Part shown: one piece after another, positions 34,966-48,700 of the stretch
How the letters are laid out: each line of letters opens with the position of its first letter
Position numbering within the stretch: the stretch's first letter is position 1
Assembly: GCA_026545765.1 (NCBI GenBank)
Contig: CM048842.1
Coordinates: 72,529,871 to 72,593,870, forward strand
From: Plantago major
Taxonomy: Eukaryota > Streptophyta > Magnoliopsida > Lamiales > Plantaginaceae
Direction: 5' to 3'
DNA: 64,000 nucleotides
Made by a program: the position numbers and the translations under genes
Notes under the pieces: model-generated
The model's database searches: none
What the model was told of the DNA's origin: nothing
The model's input: only the letters and a program-made list of their open reading frames with translations

Positions 34966-36112
34966 ATGTCTCGCAGAGCCACATGCAGCAAACGCCATAG
35001 AGGCGAGTCCAGTAGCGCGACCGGACAGAGAGGTCCTGTAGATGAGTTCTTCCACCTGTCCGCGGAAGGGAGGGCTTTTATGGAAGCAAATTTTATGGAG
35101 CCTAGGAAAGAATTGCCCGAGTGAGAATTGTCTCTTGATGAGCTGGAGGATGTTGTCTACGCCCGAGTCTAGGCAAGGATCAGATATTTAGGCTGGAGCA
35201 AGCTCTTGAAGCAATGCCTATGACCAAGTCGGTTGGAAATTCTACATCAGCCTCCATGACTTGGATGAAGGGGTGATGACGATTCGGGGTGTCAGGATCC
35301 AGTTCTCACCTAGGAGTATTCGGGAATTCCTATAGTGCAGGGTGTTCCAAGCAGAAGATGACAGGTACAGCCACTGGGGCGATAATTTTCACAACCGGCA
35401 GTTTGAGAGGGACTTAGCCGAGTTTGTACTTCTACCTGGTACCGATCCGGAGGACCACATGACCAAAACCACCATAGCCACCCACTTCCTCAAGCCAGAG
35501 GTTCGCCTCTGGCAACATCTGATACAATATAATGTGACCCCTAACTCACATTTTACCACCCTGACCCCTCCCACAGCCCGCCTTATTCGAGCTATCATGA
35601 ACGGGCAGTTTGTTGACGCCCCATATATCATTATGGCGGAGGCTCAGTCCCGGAAAGCTAAAGGCAGTCTTCTCGGTTTTCCATGCCTTATTACCAATAT
35701 CTGCCGGTCCCTCAATATTCCCGGTATCCAGGGCTCCAAGAAACCAAAAGGGGCTCTGAAATCCGCTAGCGCCAGAGTCATCCTCGGCCGCCATCCCATT
35801 CCTGTTAGGGGCGCCGATGACACTGCAGAGCAGCCCGCTCCACCTGGTTCTTCTAACTTCCAGAGTTACTTCGAGCAGATGACAACACAGTTTCAGGAGT
35901 GGGCAGGACCACAATATGCCCGGATTGAGGATCAGTACTCCCGCATCAAGGAGCACTACCAGCGACAGAGCGAGATAGGAGAGCTGAAGCTAGGGAGCAG
36001 CGAGAGATTGAGCGCTTGGAGAGGCAGGAGGCACTCTGTAAGGCACAACAGGATTTCTGGGAGCAGCACTTCGGTGGTGGCCCTTCTGGATCCTTATGAT
36101 CACCCCTGCTGA
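34966..36112 (+). pseudogene. second ORF of the gypsy element, unknown function
   Basis: It begins MSRRATCSKRHRGESS at 34966, has a stop at about 35122 and frameshifts, then reads cleanly at 35342-36112. Visible blocks are FYxSLHDLDEGVMTIRGVRI near 35240-35300, then DDRYSHWGD, RQFERDLAEFVLLPG, LKPEVRLWQHLIQYNV and TARLIRAIMNGQFVDAPYII. It ends in a charged coiled coil with RIEDQYSRIKEHYQR. This resembles the 'putative plant transposon protein' found near Athila-type elements. Its role is unknown; a structural or nucleic-acid-binding function is only a guess. Confidence 0.65.
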
Positions 36113-37565
36113 GACAACACTATGGTTGGTCATTCTATACAGTCGTTTCTTACACTATTCATTGCTAGGGACTAGCACTTGTATAGGTTTGGGGAGGTGG
36201 TCGACTGTATCTTTAGCTTAAGTTGTCTCGTTTTGTACTTTATTTTCGATATTTGTACTCCATTTCGTACTCTATTTTTCTTTTTTTTTTAAAATTATTT
36301 TTATGTATTATGTTCAAGTGGTATGTTAGCCACCTTTCTGTGTTAGTTATATATTTCCTTTCCAGTTGAGTCCAGTTTAGGTGTTAGTATTTTTATTTTC
36401 TCTTGTGGTGAGTCTGAGTCAATTACCAAGTCGAACGTCTATTGTGAATGTTAAATTCTCTGGCTGCTTACGTTTTGTTTGATGTCTAGCTAGAAGTAGT
36501 GTAGTAGGCTTTTAATCCCGCAAGGTCGTTTCTCTTGTAAATAGCAAGTCTGGTTAGCCCTGTAGTCCAAAAGCCTGTGAGGAGCCTAGCCGAAGAAAAA
36601 ATATTGTACCGGCACCTGTTATTGTGTGATTTCCTGGGATGTGCAAGTTTTTACGTATTACTTGCGCCTTTTCATACTTATGTGTACTTAGTTTCGTTGG
36701 GGATGACGAACGACATGCTTTACTTTGTGGATTTTATTTCCCCCCGTTATGTCGAACTGGTTTGGGGAGTGGATTGTTCACTATGAATGTTATGAGCTGT
36801 TATATTTGTGCTGAAAAATCTGTTTACTGCTCCTTAAGCTTTTGATATTTGAATCTCGGGGTGGATCTATGGTCTTCATTGATCACCATTAGTCGTGTTA
36901 GGCGTGTTTCAAATACTACCTATATACCGGCGTGGCCTTAAAAAGCCATATGTCCGTGAGGGTTGATGGCACGTACACCAAATTGACACGCACAAAAGTG
37001 CGGACTTTCGGTAAAACAGACACCTGCAAAAAATTGAGATTAATTAAAGAGCCCAGGTGGCCATGCACTGAATTCAGTGAAGTATTATGAGATCTGATGT
37101 TGTTTTGAAATGGATTAGGGGAGCAGTTTCAGTTTTTCGATTTTTCTGGAGGAATACAGTCATGTGCCAAAGTCCCTTTCGACTCAATGAGACGAGTACA
37201 ATAGCATAAGATATTTGAGGCATCCTTGTGACAAAAGTCATCTTCCCAGTTTACTTTTTGAGCTATACCATGTATGGATACTTCCATGAGAGTGAGTGAT
37301 ACGCTTTATACACCTGCGAGGGACTAGCGGGCTAGGCTTAATTGTTATTTACTTGAGAAACGATCGTGTCTGATTACCTGCTTACTATTTCCGCCAAGGT
37401 TAGGTTGAGAACAAAATTTTTGCATCCTGTGAATTTAATGTTTTCAATGGTAGATTCGGTCGCTTGGGAATTTGACTCTTTGTTTGTTTACATGGTTTAG
37501 AGTCTAGTGTGTTTAGGTTGTGTATTTGCTCGAGGACGAGCAAAGGTTCGGTTTGGGGATTTTGC
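36113..37565 (+). other. gypsy 3' untranslated region with polypurine tract
   Basis: No coding sequence is seen. It ends with CTCGAGGACGAGCAAAGG and GGTTTGGGGATTTTGC just before the right LTR at 37566, the usual polypurine-tract context of the Athila/Tat lineage. Confidence 0.6.
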
Positions 37566-38711
37566 TGAGACAATATTCTAACGTCTCATTTGGTCCTTTT
37601 TAGTGGTCTTTGTGAGTTTTTATCTTTAGTTTGATAGTCTTTTTAGTCGTTTTTACACTTTGGTATTTTGTTTACATTTTGCAGGAATCGATGTCTTTTG
37701 AGCTAAATGAGAACAAGCTGCTTAGCATGGTTTCGCCTTGTAGATTTCTGACTTGACTTGAAATTGCGGAAGGTTTCGCCATGTAGATTTTGCGATTAGC
37801 TCCCTGCTTTTGAAGGAAGGCGCTTCATGTAGAATTTGCGAAATGGATATATAATCGATTAAGGAAGTTTCGCCACAAGACGCTTGGCTCGTAATTTGTT
37901 TTCCTTATTAGTTTAGAATTTGTTTTTCTGGGATATACTTCTTTTTAACCTAGTTTTTGAAAAGAGCTCTGGGATTCAGACATTAACATTGAGACATCTT
38001 TGGAGCTTGATTATTCATTGATTTTACTCATCATGATTATTGGTATTGATTTCTCTATTGCTTTCTTCTTTACAATTCGTTCTTTATCTTTATCGATTGA
38101 ATTGTATGTTATTGCATGCGAGTTTCATATCTATGTTTCGTATGATTATTACCATGAATCTCTGTATGCGATTATCTATTATGATTAGCTAAACACCCTT
38201 GAATACAGTAGTATGTGAAGATTTTGCATGTTCGTTCTAGGGTTTATCAATCACTCATATAGGTTAGTCTCGTATAAAATCTTCGTAAAAACCTTCAATT
38301 CGATAAGTCCGTATTAAATTCTCTAAATTGTTCATGTTTGAGGATCGTGAATTGACGACTCACGATTTCTCCAGTATAATATATTCTAAGAACAATTGGT
38401 TGAATCGAATTGATTGATTTACTGTACAACAACCGTGTGACAAATATGAGTGTTATCCCTAGTTCGAATTAGCATAATTGGATCTTGCTACTGTATTCAT
38501 CTTTTTCTCAGTGTCAATCGTAATTTTAGCTTTAGTCGATCTAGTTAGAAGTATACAAATCCTTCAATCAAACTGTTACTGGCAAGTATCTGTTTACTCT
38601 CACTGCTACGTAGATTGATTAATTCCCTAGAGATCGATCACGAGTTAGGCTTTAGTCTGGAACTACAGCTTAATCTCTAATTACTTTTTAGAGTATAATT
38701 TGAGCTTATCA
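37566..38711 (+). repeat. gypsy 3' LTR
   Basis: 1146 bp, ending TTGAGCTTATCA as the left copy does. It lacks the GC-rich palindrome seen at the matching place of the left LTR. Confidence 0.9.
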
Positions 38712-38768
38712 ACAGCTCCACTTGTCATCGGTGGTGATGGAGTTACTAAGATGACCGCGTTGAAAGCT

Positions 38769-39624
38769 CACCCGATTACTAAACTTCCAACATCAATTTC
38801 TATGTACTTTAAATGTTACTATTATATTTTCAATATTATTAATTTAGGATTTGGATTTGTTTTCCATCATGTTAAGTGAAACCTTGATCATAAACGTATT
38901 TGTGATATGCTATAATATGTAGAGCCTTATTGCGCTAGATGTCGCAAATCAAGTCAATAAAATTAATGAATTATTATTCAAAATAGAAAGACCTGCAAGA
39001 TTTGCACTTCGGTTGCGATATTTGGTCGCATTATCCATTTATGATGAAGACAAATGTTCATCGTTTTCTTTTAGATTCAAAATATAAATGACTACATCGA
39101 ATGACTCTCAAAACCTTATTTGCTTCATTCCATTGAATGTACGTGATAGTCTTGTTTTCGTTTATTGAACAATTATAAACGATTTGTTACTACACCAAGG
39201 AAAAACTACACACGTCCAACCTCGTGGACTATATAAAATGATTGCGCATATACAACCTCCCTTCACTAGTTGCTGATGTTTGTGGTGGTTGCGATATTTA
39301 AGCCCCATACATAACAAATATCTTATACTTTCGCTTTTCAATAGGACAGTTGTGCTCATGAGTCGTCCTACTCAAACATGCCTTATATATGGTGTGGCAT
39401 GGTCTCCCTCGGTAGCTTCACTATATATATAGTACACTTCAGTAACATAAAATTCTGACTCAACATAAAGTATTGTTTTCAGGGTGGTACAAGTTTTCTA
39501 GAATTGAGAAATTACAATTTCTGAATTTCTGACAGCCGATTACAAGCTGAGAATGGCCAGCACAACGGTTACAGATCCTCCTGTAATCGGCGATGGAGTT
39601 ACGAAGATGACCGCGTTGAAAGCT
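38769..39624 (+). repeat. tandem promoter/first-exon unit 2
   Basis: 856-bp direct copy. It starts CACCCGATTACTAAACTTCC, passes through the shared promoter-like sequence (GATATGCTATAATATG, TTTGCACTTCGG, CTCCCTCGGTAGCTTC, TTTTCTAGAATTGAG) and ends with a copy of the first-exon start (39553-39624). Confidence 0.9.
39553..39624 (+). pseudogene. duplicated PIAL first-exon fragment (copy 2)
   Basis: ATGGCCAGCACAACGGTTAC encodes MASTTVTDPPVIG, then DGVTKMTALKA, matching the real first exon with one codon missing. It stops at AAAGCT, where the next repeat unit begins. No splice donor of the real exon is present, so it is a truncated exon, though it keeps an ATG in the same context. Confidence 0.88.
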
Positions 39625-40551
39625 TACACGATCACTAACATTCCAACGTCAATTTCTATATACTTTAAATGTTACTATTATATTTTCAAACCCTATTATT
39701 AATTTAGGATTTGGACTTGTTTTGCCACTGTATTAGGTAAAAGTAAAACCTTGATTATAAACGTATTTGTGATATGCTATAAAATGTAATGCCTTATTGT
39801 GCTAGATGTTGTTGCAAAGCAAGTCAATAAAACGAATTATTGTTCAACAGCACCCGCAAGATTTGCACTTCGATTGCGAAATCTGGTCGTACTGTCCATT
39901 TATGATGAAGCCAAATGTTCATCCCTTTCGTTTAGATTCAAAATATGAATAACTACATCAAAATGACTCTCCATACATTATTTGCTTCATTCAATGAAGT
40001 GTACGTGGTAGTCTCGTTTTTATTTATTGAACAATTATAAACGACTTGTTATAACACCAAGGAAAAGTTGTACACGTCCAACTTCCTCACCCTTGACCTT
40101 GTGGACTATATAAAATGATTGCGCACATAGAATCTCCCTTCACCTGTTGCTTTGCTGATGTTTGTGGTGGTTGCGATATTTAGCCCCATACACCACGAAG
40201 ATCTTAGTATATACTTTTGCACATACACCCTTATAATCCTTTCCAATAGGAAAGTTGGTGCCCATAAGTCCTACTCAAACATGCCTTAAATATGGTGAGA
40301 CATGGTCTCCCTCGGTAGCTTCACTATATACATATTATATAGACTATAGTACAAAATTCAGTAACATAAAACTCTGACCCTAACCTAACATAAAATATTG
40401 TTTTCAGGGTGGTACAAGTTTTCTAGAATTGAGCAATTTCCGAATTTCTGACAGTCGAGTAACAAACAACCTGAGAATGGCCAGCACGGCGGTTACAGCT
40501 CCACCTGTAATCGGCGGCGACGGCGTTACGAAGATGACGGCGTTGGAAGCT
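39625..40551 (+). repeat. tandem promoter/first-exon unit 3 (active-gene copy)
   Basis: 927-bp third copy. Its end is the genuine first exon of the SUMO-ligase gene, and its upstream part (39625-40476) should be the working promoter and leader. Confidence 0.88.
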
Positions 40552-42726
40552 AACTCTACTCGTATCGCCGCCGTGATGCAACGCCTCGCCATCTTCTGCC
40601 GCACGCAAATAGCAGACGAGCTCATGCGCAAGGAGTTCGCGAAGCTATGCCTCTCGTTCTCTAGGTTCAACTCTTTCCTCTTCTTCTACTGTTTCCCCTT
40701 TTGGTCCTGCTTCTGCTATTAAACCTAAGAATCACGAGTAGAATTTATACGTTTGATCAATTTTCGTTCTGTATCATGTGCATTGCTGTTTAACGGCTAA
40801 TTGAAGAATTCCGGTTAATTGAATTGTTTTGTGTCAATGTGACTCGTGATTAATTCGATTGGTTGTTCGTTAGCCATTTCTAGGAGGTGGCTCGGCTCTA
40901 CCAGAGATGTTTTTCTCCATTCATCACACATAGTGCATTTTGTTTTCCTTGTGGTGTTTTGCTTACATGTGGTCTAGGGTGTGTTGTTTAGTGTTAAGGT
41001 GCATGTATAGTGCATTTTTTGTAGTTTTTGTTGCTTAGGATTTGGTCTACTTGCTATCTAAAATTTCCTTTGGACAAGGTCAAATAGATGATCGAGTTTA
41101 GAGTATCATAGACTGTTAAAGAGCTTGTTGTGCCTTCCCAATTAGCGGCTAGCGCCACTATGCCTTTTACACATATAAAACTGTATTTGTTCGGCTGTGT
41201 GCTCAGTTGATACATCGATGTGTGAAATTTGGAGAAGTTATTCGAAACCGGGATTTGGAATGTGTGCCTTTAAACATCTAAGATTGTAATTTCTATGCGT
41301 CCTTTCCTCTTTTGGTTGTTTTTTGTTGCTTGCAATTATGGTCTTTAGTTAACTCAGATCTCTTTCTTTAACCAAAACGTCGTTAAGGATGACCGTATCT
41401 AACTCTGTTTTCCTAACTAGTTTCAATTGGGTCATGTTGAAAACTTGATCTGTTTTGGGTGGCTGATATTAGTATGAGATATGTTGGAAATTTGAATCAA
41501 TTTGCAATACAGAACCGTATATCGAAAGATTATATAGAAATTGAGTGGTAGGTGTGGCTAATTTATTTTATCTTTGTGTGAAATGGATTAGTAGGAGAGA
41601 AGTAGGTGAGTATGTTTTACATAATGTGTTTTGCAGATGCAGTAGTTTCTAGATGCTTTGGGTCACTATATTTGAGGAAAATCCATAAATGATGTTTAAT
41701 CACACAAGTCAGCCAAACACTTCAGTGGAAACTGATATGCGTGTCAAATTTTATGAGTTTGCTTGATGAACTGGTTGTCACTTGTCAGATGGTCTCTTTT
41801 GAAGATCAGGATGTTCCATAGGAAACACATTACAATATCATTAAATAACACACCAAGTATGTTGGTCATTACTGTCCATATACTAATTCATTCTTGACTT
41901 TTACTTTGCGACTTGACAGCTATACAAAAAAAATTCCAGATAAAAGAGTAAAAATGTGTTCACTTTTATATTTTCATATGTATATTGGCGGAAATTGGTT
42001 GCTTACGCAGTATTGCACAAATCACAGTAGGTTGACAAAGATTTCTATATATATATATATATATCAATATTGTGTGGTAATGCTTCTAAAATTTCCTTTC
42101 CTGAATATCACTTGGGGTTGTTTAGCGCTTTACCAATTTTCTAATTCTAACATGCTGAAGACGTTTTGTTAGGTGGGTTCTCATTGTTCCATGGCCATTT
42201 AATTCTGAGATGCTACCAGCTATTTCCGGTTTTTGTATTTACTATACCCTTCTGGCACTACTGATACCCCCCACCCCCCAACAATCTATCTCACCACATA
42301 ATTCTTCTCCACCTATCTTTCTTAAACTTGCGAGTTTCTCCCTGATTTTTATCGTCCTCTACACCCTTTTTTATTAAACTTGCAAGGTTTTCCTTGATTT
42401 CTCTCATTTCTTCTGTCAATTAATCTTTTCTATACTTAACCATGATTGGCCTGATTGATACATGTCCAATCATGAGTGGCCTGATTGGTACATGTCCTAT
42501 CTGTGACTTCCCAATCACGATCAGAAAAGATAAGTTGCGAGATCATTGCGTCAATCTGTCCAGGTCTGATTTTTTCTGTTTCATTTTATTTTCTGCTTCA
42601 CAAATTGGTCCGTGTACACGATTAGTGCTAAATGCTAATGCTTGGGGAATTCATGACACGTTCACATCTGATTCTCACTACATCGTTCAGACTGGGGTTC
42701 GTTGAATGTTGTTTTTTTTTAAAAAT

Positions 42727-42759
<33 letters not shown>

Positions 42760-45700
42760 CTTACATATTTTTTTAAATTTTGGATTCTTACATATTTGAC
42801 TTGAAGATCAAGCTAAAAGCGGATTATTATTGAAGTTAGTGAGTGTTAGTTATGATGTGAATTTGATGTGCAGATGCAGGATTTTACTTTCTGAAGACTC
42901 TGAATGAGTATGATTTAAGATTTAATTGGTCGATTTATCTCTATAATTGATGAAAATGTTACTCTATGATATATAAATACCTAGCATTATTCTCTATCTT
43001 ATAATTTGTCGAGGTGTAAGGGTCTCTCTCCCCACTTGGCACAAGTCAGGTAGCCTTCTCTTCTCGAAGTGCTCAGTATGATTTAAGATTTAATTGGTTG
43101 ATTTATCAATAAAATTGATGAACTTGTTAGCCAATGATATGTAGATACCGAGCATTATTCTCTACCTTAATTTGTCAAGGTGTAAGGTGACATAGCTTGA
43201 ACCGTAATTATTTTATTTGAAGGATGTGTATATGCAGAAAGTTGATTTTGTCAATTAACCTGTGTTGGATGATAGTTTTTTCTCAACGAATTAAAGTGGT
43301 TGGGAAGAGTTGGAATGACTCTCTTGGTGCCAACCTATAGTAAGACTGTGCTAACTAGAGGTTCAATGTAGCTATGCTTTCTTGATCACGTGTGCTTTCT
43401 TGATTGATTTGTCTACAGTTGGTGTGGGGTTTTGCTGTATTTAGATGAACTTGCTCCCGTGAAGTTGAAACTTATGCCTTATGCTGCTCATGGAAGTTAG
43501 GCTTCCTCCGCTTCTCTTCCTGTTGAGTGTGTAGGTGAAGTTGTATCTATATTATTAGTAAAGGACTAAAATTAGGAATGAACTCCCATTTACTTTCTTC
43601 ACTTCTGGGTTTGGGGGGGGGGGTTCCTTTTTAGGTTGAGAGGAAGAACTAACAGCCTTATTCTGTTTTGTTTAAGAAGCAAATATTTATCTTAATATTT
43701 GTATATATGCTTGCCATGCAGCATTAACACTACTGGCCTTTCTAAGTACATGGAGGTGTAGTTATGTAGAATTATAGAATCTAACAGATTTGTATCTTTG
43801 TATTCTCTCCCTTTCTGCATGGGTTGTGTGCAGTAAAAGTTTCTGATTATCATTCAAGGAAAACAAATACAAGAGAACAATTATGTAGAAATTAGAATCT
43901 CTTCGGAAGTACCATTGCTTTTTCATCTTTCTCCCAAGATCCATATAATGGTCTCTGGGCTGTTTAGCCGGTAGTGTATGTATCTTGGCTCCTCCTTGGT
44001 ACACAAATGTTAAGCATGATGACAATCTAGATTCTAGGTTCAATTTATTTTGTTTCTAGTAGCAGAGATGTCTCTAACTTTTTATCGCCTTACATTTTCT
44101 TTTAAGGCTACATGCCCATGCGTGCATGTAGACTTAACTTTTTTTTCCTCTTCCATTTTTCTTGTGTGCCCACATGCCTATGTATGTAATTAAGACTAAG
44201 ATACAAATTGACACTTTTCATTTTGTTTATGTGGTCTTCGAAGTATACATTTTGTCATTTACTCTCTCTGTGATTGAAAAATAATATAGTTTGTTTCCCG
44301 TTCATTCTTAGACCAAACCTGATTTCCTGTTTTGTTGTTACAGTGATGCATTTCTTCAACTACATACTTTATATAAAATTAGCCTGGCTGACTGGATATC
44401 TTTTGTTTGATTTTGTTGCATCTTCCTTTTGGCAAATATAGAGGCCTTGATTATGCCTTTGCAAACGATGTGGTCCCAGACCGAGCTCAAGAATTGCCTT
44501 CTCTTCTAAGTCAGGTGATGATAATAATATCTGTACCAGTATTCGAATCTTCAGACATTTGGGTTTTCAATTGGGCGGTGAAGGAACTTGCATCTTCTCC
44601 TCAGACTCCCAAAAAAAAAAAAAAAAAAGGGAAACAAAAGCGTTTTTATGTCTCTTGAGCCTCACCATTTTCTAAAATTTTCTCTGATGGGGCTTGTTTC
44701 TAGAACAAGATAAAGAAAAACGAACTCGATGCTATTTAGGAACAAGCACGTAGATGTTAAAATTTGGACTGAGTGGTTGCTGGTTATCTTTTTTTTCTTA
44801 ATCTCAGGTAAGAAGCATGTGAGTTTTGAGATCATTCAACTCTGTATTCTCTTAGCTCTTATTCTTTAGCTAACTTGTAAAGAAATCCATCTCATTTATG
44901 CTGGTGCAATCAGGCTCCATGTTTAAATTTTTTGCAGCAGGAGTCACTCATGACCACAATGACACTTTATGCACGATAATCCTGAACTTGGTTCATAACT
45001 TGTTAAATATCTTGTGTGGGCCTCCTTATTGTTACGAAGAGGTTAATATTTTCGAAATTTTATTTGTTTAAATGAAGTATGAGATGACAAGATACTAGGA
45101 ACACCTAAGAAATTTGCTGTTTTGGGCATTCGTTACTGTATTGCTTCACTTTTAACTTAGTGATATTCATGCAACCAAATTATGACGATTCCAGTTCCTT
45201 ATCTAGAATGTATTTGAAATTGTGATCATATGCGCGGTGCTTTCCCTTTCTGTTGTTATGTATATCTTTAAGTATCAGGGTTGTGGCCTCATTGTTTTCT
45301 CTAATTTGATCAGGAGCTAGTCTTCTCTTCTTGTTACCTTTTCTTATAGATTTTGTCTTTCACATTCACTGACACAGCATTCTACTTTATGGCCATTTCA
45401 TGACATCCATGATTTCTGCATCTTCTGTCTATTGATAGATTTGCCGATCTTACGGAGATGACCGAGAGCTGCAATGTGCTATTATGACCCTCTTGTTCTC
45501 TGTCAAGGTAAAATCTGTCCCTACCCTGTATATATATGATCTCACAGATTTTCTTTCAACGGCATCCTGTTGTGGTCCGTGAAGCGGGTAAATTAGGAAA
45601 ATTATACTCTAGAGTGAGACAGTGCCATTTCGGTACTTAAGTGTGGCTTCGTCCATTTCAGGTACTACCCCCTCCGTCCCATTTACAACTACACACGTTT

Positions 45701-48700
45701 CCTTTTGCATAGAAACTACACAGCCCAAAAATATCAACTTTTATAAGTTTCTATTCAACTTATACCTCACTCGCCATTTATTTATTCACTATTAAAATAG
45801 TAATACCCATCTTTAAATCCCACTTTCAATCTCTTACTTATTATTTAAATAATACCCCACAAAAAACCCCATTTTTCTTATGTTCTGTGCTCAGCGCACA
45901 AGGTGTAGTCTCAACCTGGACGGAGGGAGTATCATCCTGTCGAATTCCATGTACTTTGGCCCAAAAGTTGCTGAAAAATGTGCGTTGGATACACTCTCCA
46001 CTGGAAGTCAGCAATGCACTTTCCATATGAAAACGTAACTAATGACGTGTATTTGAATTTATCATTCATTTTTTATGAATGGAGAATAAATTAATCCCAC
46101 CTTTTTTGTTGCCAAAATCTGACGCGCAGAGAGTGTATCTCGCGAACATTGTCTTGCTCCTATTAGGGCCAAAGTATATGGTACCATAGTACTGACATTT
46201 GACGGAGTACTTGCTTTTGGGGAATCTGTTGTTTATGTGGCATCTATTGTTGACATCTGAGGATGATTTGTCCCTAGAGCCATTTTGTTGTAGTGATAAC
46301 TGCTCCACGTATCCCAAGTATCAGTCGGGCAGTGTAACTATGGGAGTTGGCATCAATTGGGTGTTTAATTGACGGGTTCCAAAGTGCCAATCAAGGACTT
46401 TATTATCGGAAACTGATGTTATGATTCTTATGAAGTCTCAAAGTCTTTTGTATTTTCCTGCGTAAGTATGCACTATGCATGTATACAATGGGTGCTTGGT
46501 TTTTTACTGGTTAGCAACCAATTGCCGATGGATGAGTCACTTTTATGAAATGTAGTTCTATAATGAGCCTTTAGTACGATAACCTATCTACTAATGTTAG
46601 AAACACGCCCTGTAGAACACCATCTGGAGGCTGACATATATGTTACTCAACTTTCATAACTAGATTGCTAGTATAATTTTCTCATCGTAGAGGTATAGTA
46701 TGTCTTACCGTCTTAGAGTTACTCATGGCTGCAATCTTTCATAACTAGATTGGCAGTACAATTTTTTCAGCATTGATGTATATTATGTCTTACCGTCTTA
46801 GAGCTACCCATGGCTCCAAAATGTCACATTTAGACAAGGCACAAACTGTTAATGGTATCTCTCTTGGCCAGTTTCCCCATTCTGTTTGCCAATGCGTATG
46901 TTGTTTTACAGGGCGCTTGTAAAAGCGGGTGGTATGCGGATTGCGATATTGAAGAAGTAATGAAGCTCGTAAATGAGGTTGATTACAGTTTTATCTAATT
47001 ATTTATTTGCTATTGTTATTATTGTTATCTTCATTAATTTTTAATTTTTAATTTGTTTCTTTCTGCATACAATATCCACGGTCGGGCCCCTATCTTATCT
47101 TTTTTCACGTCTGCAGATAGGAAGCAATTTTGGTACTGTGTCTCCGCTTTTCAACGAGCCCAGCTCTCACCATCATTCTGTTATATCAACAATCATGTCG
47201 CGGTAATATATTGTGTATCCAAATATTTTGGTATTTATACAGATCGACTTGCCAGAGAATTGTCATAGGCAGATGCTATTCTTAACGTGTTTACATGATA
47301 TCTTGCATGCTCAAACTTGTTTTGTAGCGTTCAAGGTTTCAAACTTATGAGCCTTGAGCTAGGTTTAGTGTGATAGAGGGAGTTTCTTGTCCGTTGTTTG
47401 TTGTTGGTTACTGGCGCATGAATGTGGGACTCTAATACCTCTGGCAAAAACCTGATGATAGTCACCCTTAGTCTTCACTTCTTTGCATGAAGGAAAGTTC
47501 CACGCTGTAGGAAGACCAAATTCTATTTCATCTTCATGAAGTTTTTACAGTGAATCTGTTGCAATTTGTCTGGACTTCCCATCAAGGGATGTTTATAAAT
47601 TGATAAATTCTATTTTTCTTTTCGATCCAAGGGAGAAGGTTCTCTATTAGTCTAGTGCTTATCATATTATTCGGGTGGAAGTTCTGCATTTATTTTCAGT
47701 TAATCACTTAATTGGATGTATGTCCGCATAGATTAACCACATACGAGAACAAGCTATGATGATTTTGCATAAAATTATTTGCCCCCCATCAGCTTGTACT
47801 GAGATGGAAATCTTTTTCCTTCTATACTTCATTTCCAACTTTTAAAAAGGTTAGGCCATAGCTCTTTTTTTGCCCCGCTATCCAGGTCTGATAGCTGCCT
47901 AGCACAAACGGACGAGAGGATTTTCGAAACAAAAAGACCCATTCATCTATAGAGGAGATACCTTAAGTTCACATTGCACAACATATGGGATTACTTTCTA
48001 CGCTCAGAATCTTCTGTGTGGCAACTGAAAAAAATTTGTTTTGCTGATACATGCAGATTTTATCCAAGACAGAAAATGGGCCAGATATTTGCTTTTGCTG
48101 ATGCAAAGGTACTTTCCCTTCTCACAATCGCAGTATATGATACATGTCCTATTTCTAACAATATTTGCGTTTACACTTCATTCTGTAGCCTGGATATGGA
48201 GCTTATCTGAGTGACTTCCAGATCTTGAAGAACTTTAGGGGTGCCCCAGGAGAGAAATTGGTAAGCTTTAAAATTTCAATACTCAATTTCAACTTCTTTC
48301 AATGGGGATGCATGATTTTGTGGTTAGGTAAGGTCTATATGCTAGTGCATCATGATTTCTCTTCATTAGGCTTGCTGCTTCTCGTGTAAACCAGGAGAAG
48401 GTTAAACTAGGGTTGTTAAGACTTAAGTATGTCCGTCCCCCCGTCCCCAAAAAAAAAAAAAAAAAAACTTACATTTGTCATGTTGCATTAGATTATGACC
48501 ACTAAATAATGTGATGCAATCACTTGTGCCCTTTCAAAAGTTGCAAGTGTTTGTTGAGCGTGAAGAAACTTTTGACAACTCAAGTGTTGTCAACACCGAT
48601 GATTGTGGAGCAACGTTTTAACTCATCAGCAGATCCTTCGGTAGGATGTGCCTTTGGTAATCCGCTTGAGGATTGGAGATGTTTTTAGAAGTGGGGACTT

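Larger units (their letters stand above)
30450..38711 (+). mobile_element. Athila/Tat-like gypsy element lacking RT and integrase, 8.26 kb
   Basis: LTR copies 30450-31600 and 37566-38711 are flanked by the 5-bp duplication ACAGC (30445-30449 and 38712-38716). A primer-binding site similar to that for tRNA-Asp follows the left LTR, and a GAGGACGAGCAAAG...GGTTTGGGGA tract typical of this lineage precedes the right LTR. Inside are a decayed gag, a protease-like remnant and a second unrelated ORF. There is no reverse transcriptase or integrase sequence, so the element is non-autonomous by structure and not only by point decay. Assignment to Athila/Tat rests on the primer site, gag and protease style. 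Confidence 0.88.
30427..38768 (+). pseudogene. duplicated PIAL first-exon fragment (copy 1), split by gypsy
   Basis: 30427-30449 reads ATGGCTAGCACGACGGTTACAGC and continues at 38717-38768 with TCCACTTGTCATCGG and AAGATGACCGCGTTGAAAGC. This matches the first 25 codons of the SUMO-ligase gene at 40477 (MASTAVTAPPVIGGDGVTKM). The gypsy-type element inserted after codon 8 with a 5-bp duplication ACAGC. After AAAGC the sequence switches to promoter-type DNA of the next unit, so no functional exon remains. Confidence 0.88.

Noticed and set aside
38000-38188. Paired 62-codon frames in the gypsy LTRs (also 30888-31076)
   Set aside because: Shared only because the LTRs are duplicates. Codon content is low-complexity and there is no family match.
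41894-42172. A 92-codon frame in SUMO-ligase intron 1
   Set aside because: AT-rich intronic frame with no family resemblance. The exon 1 to exon 2 join across it is in phase and matches the family.
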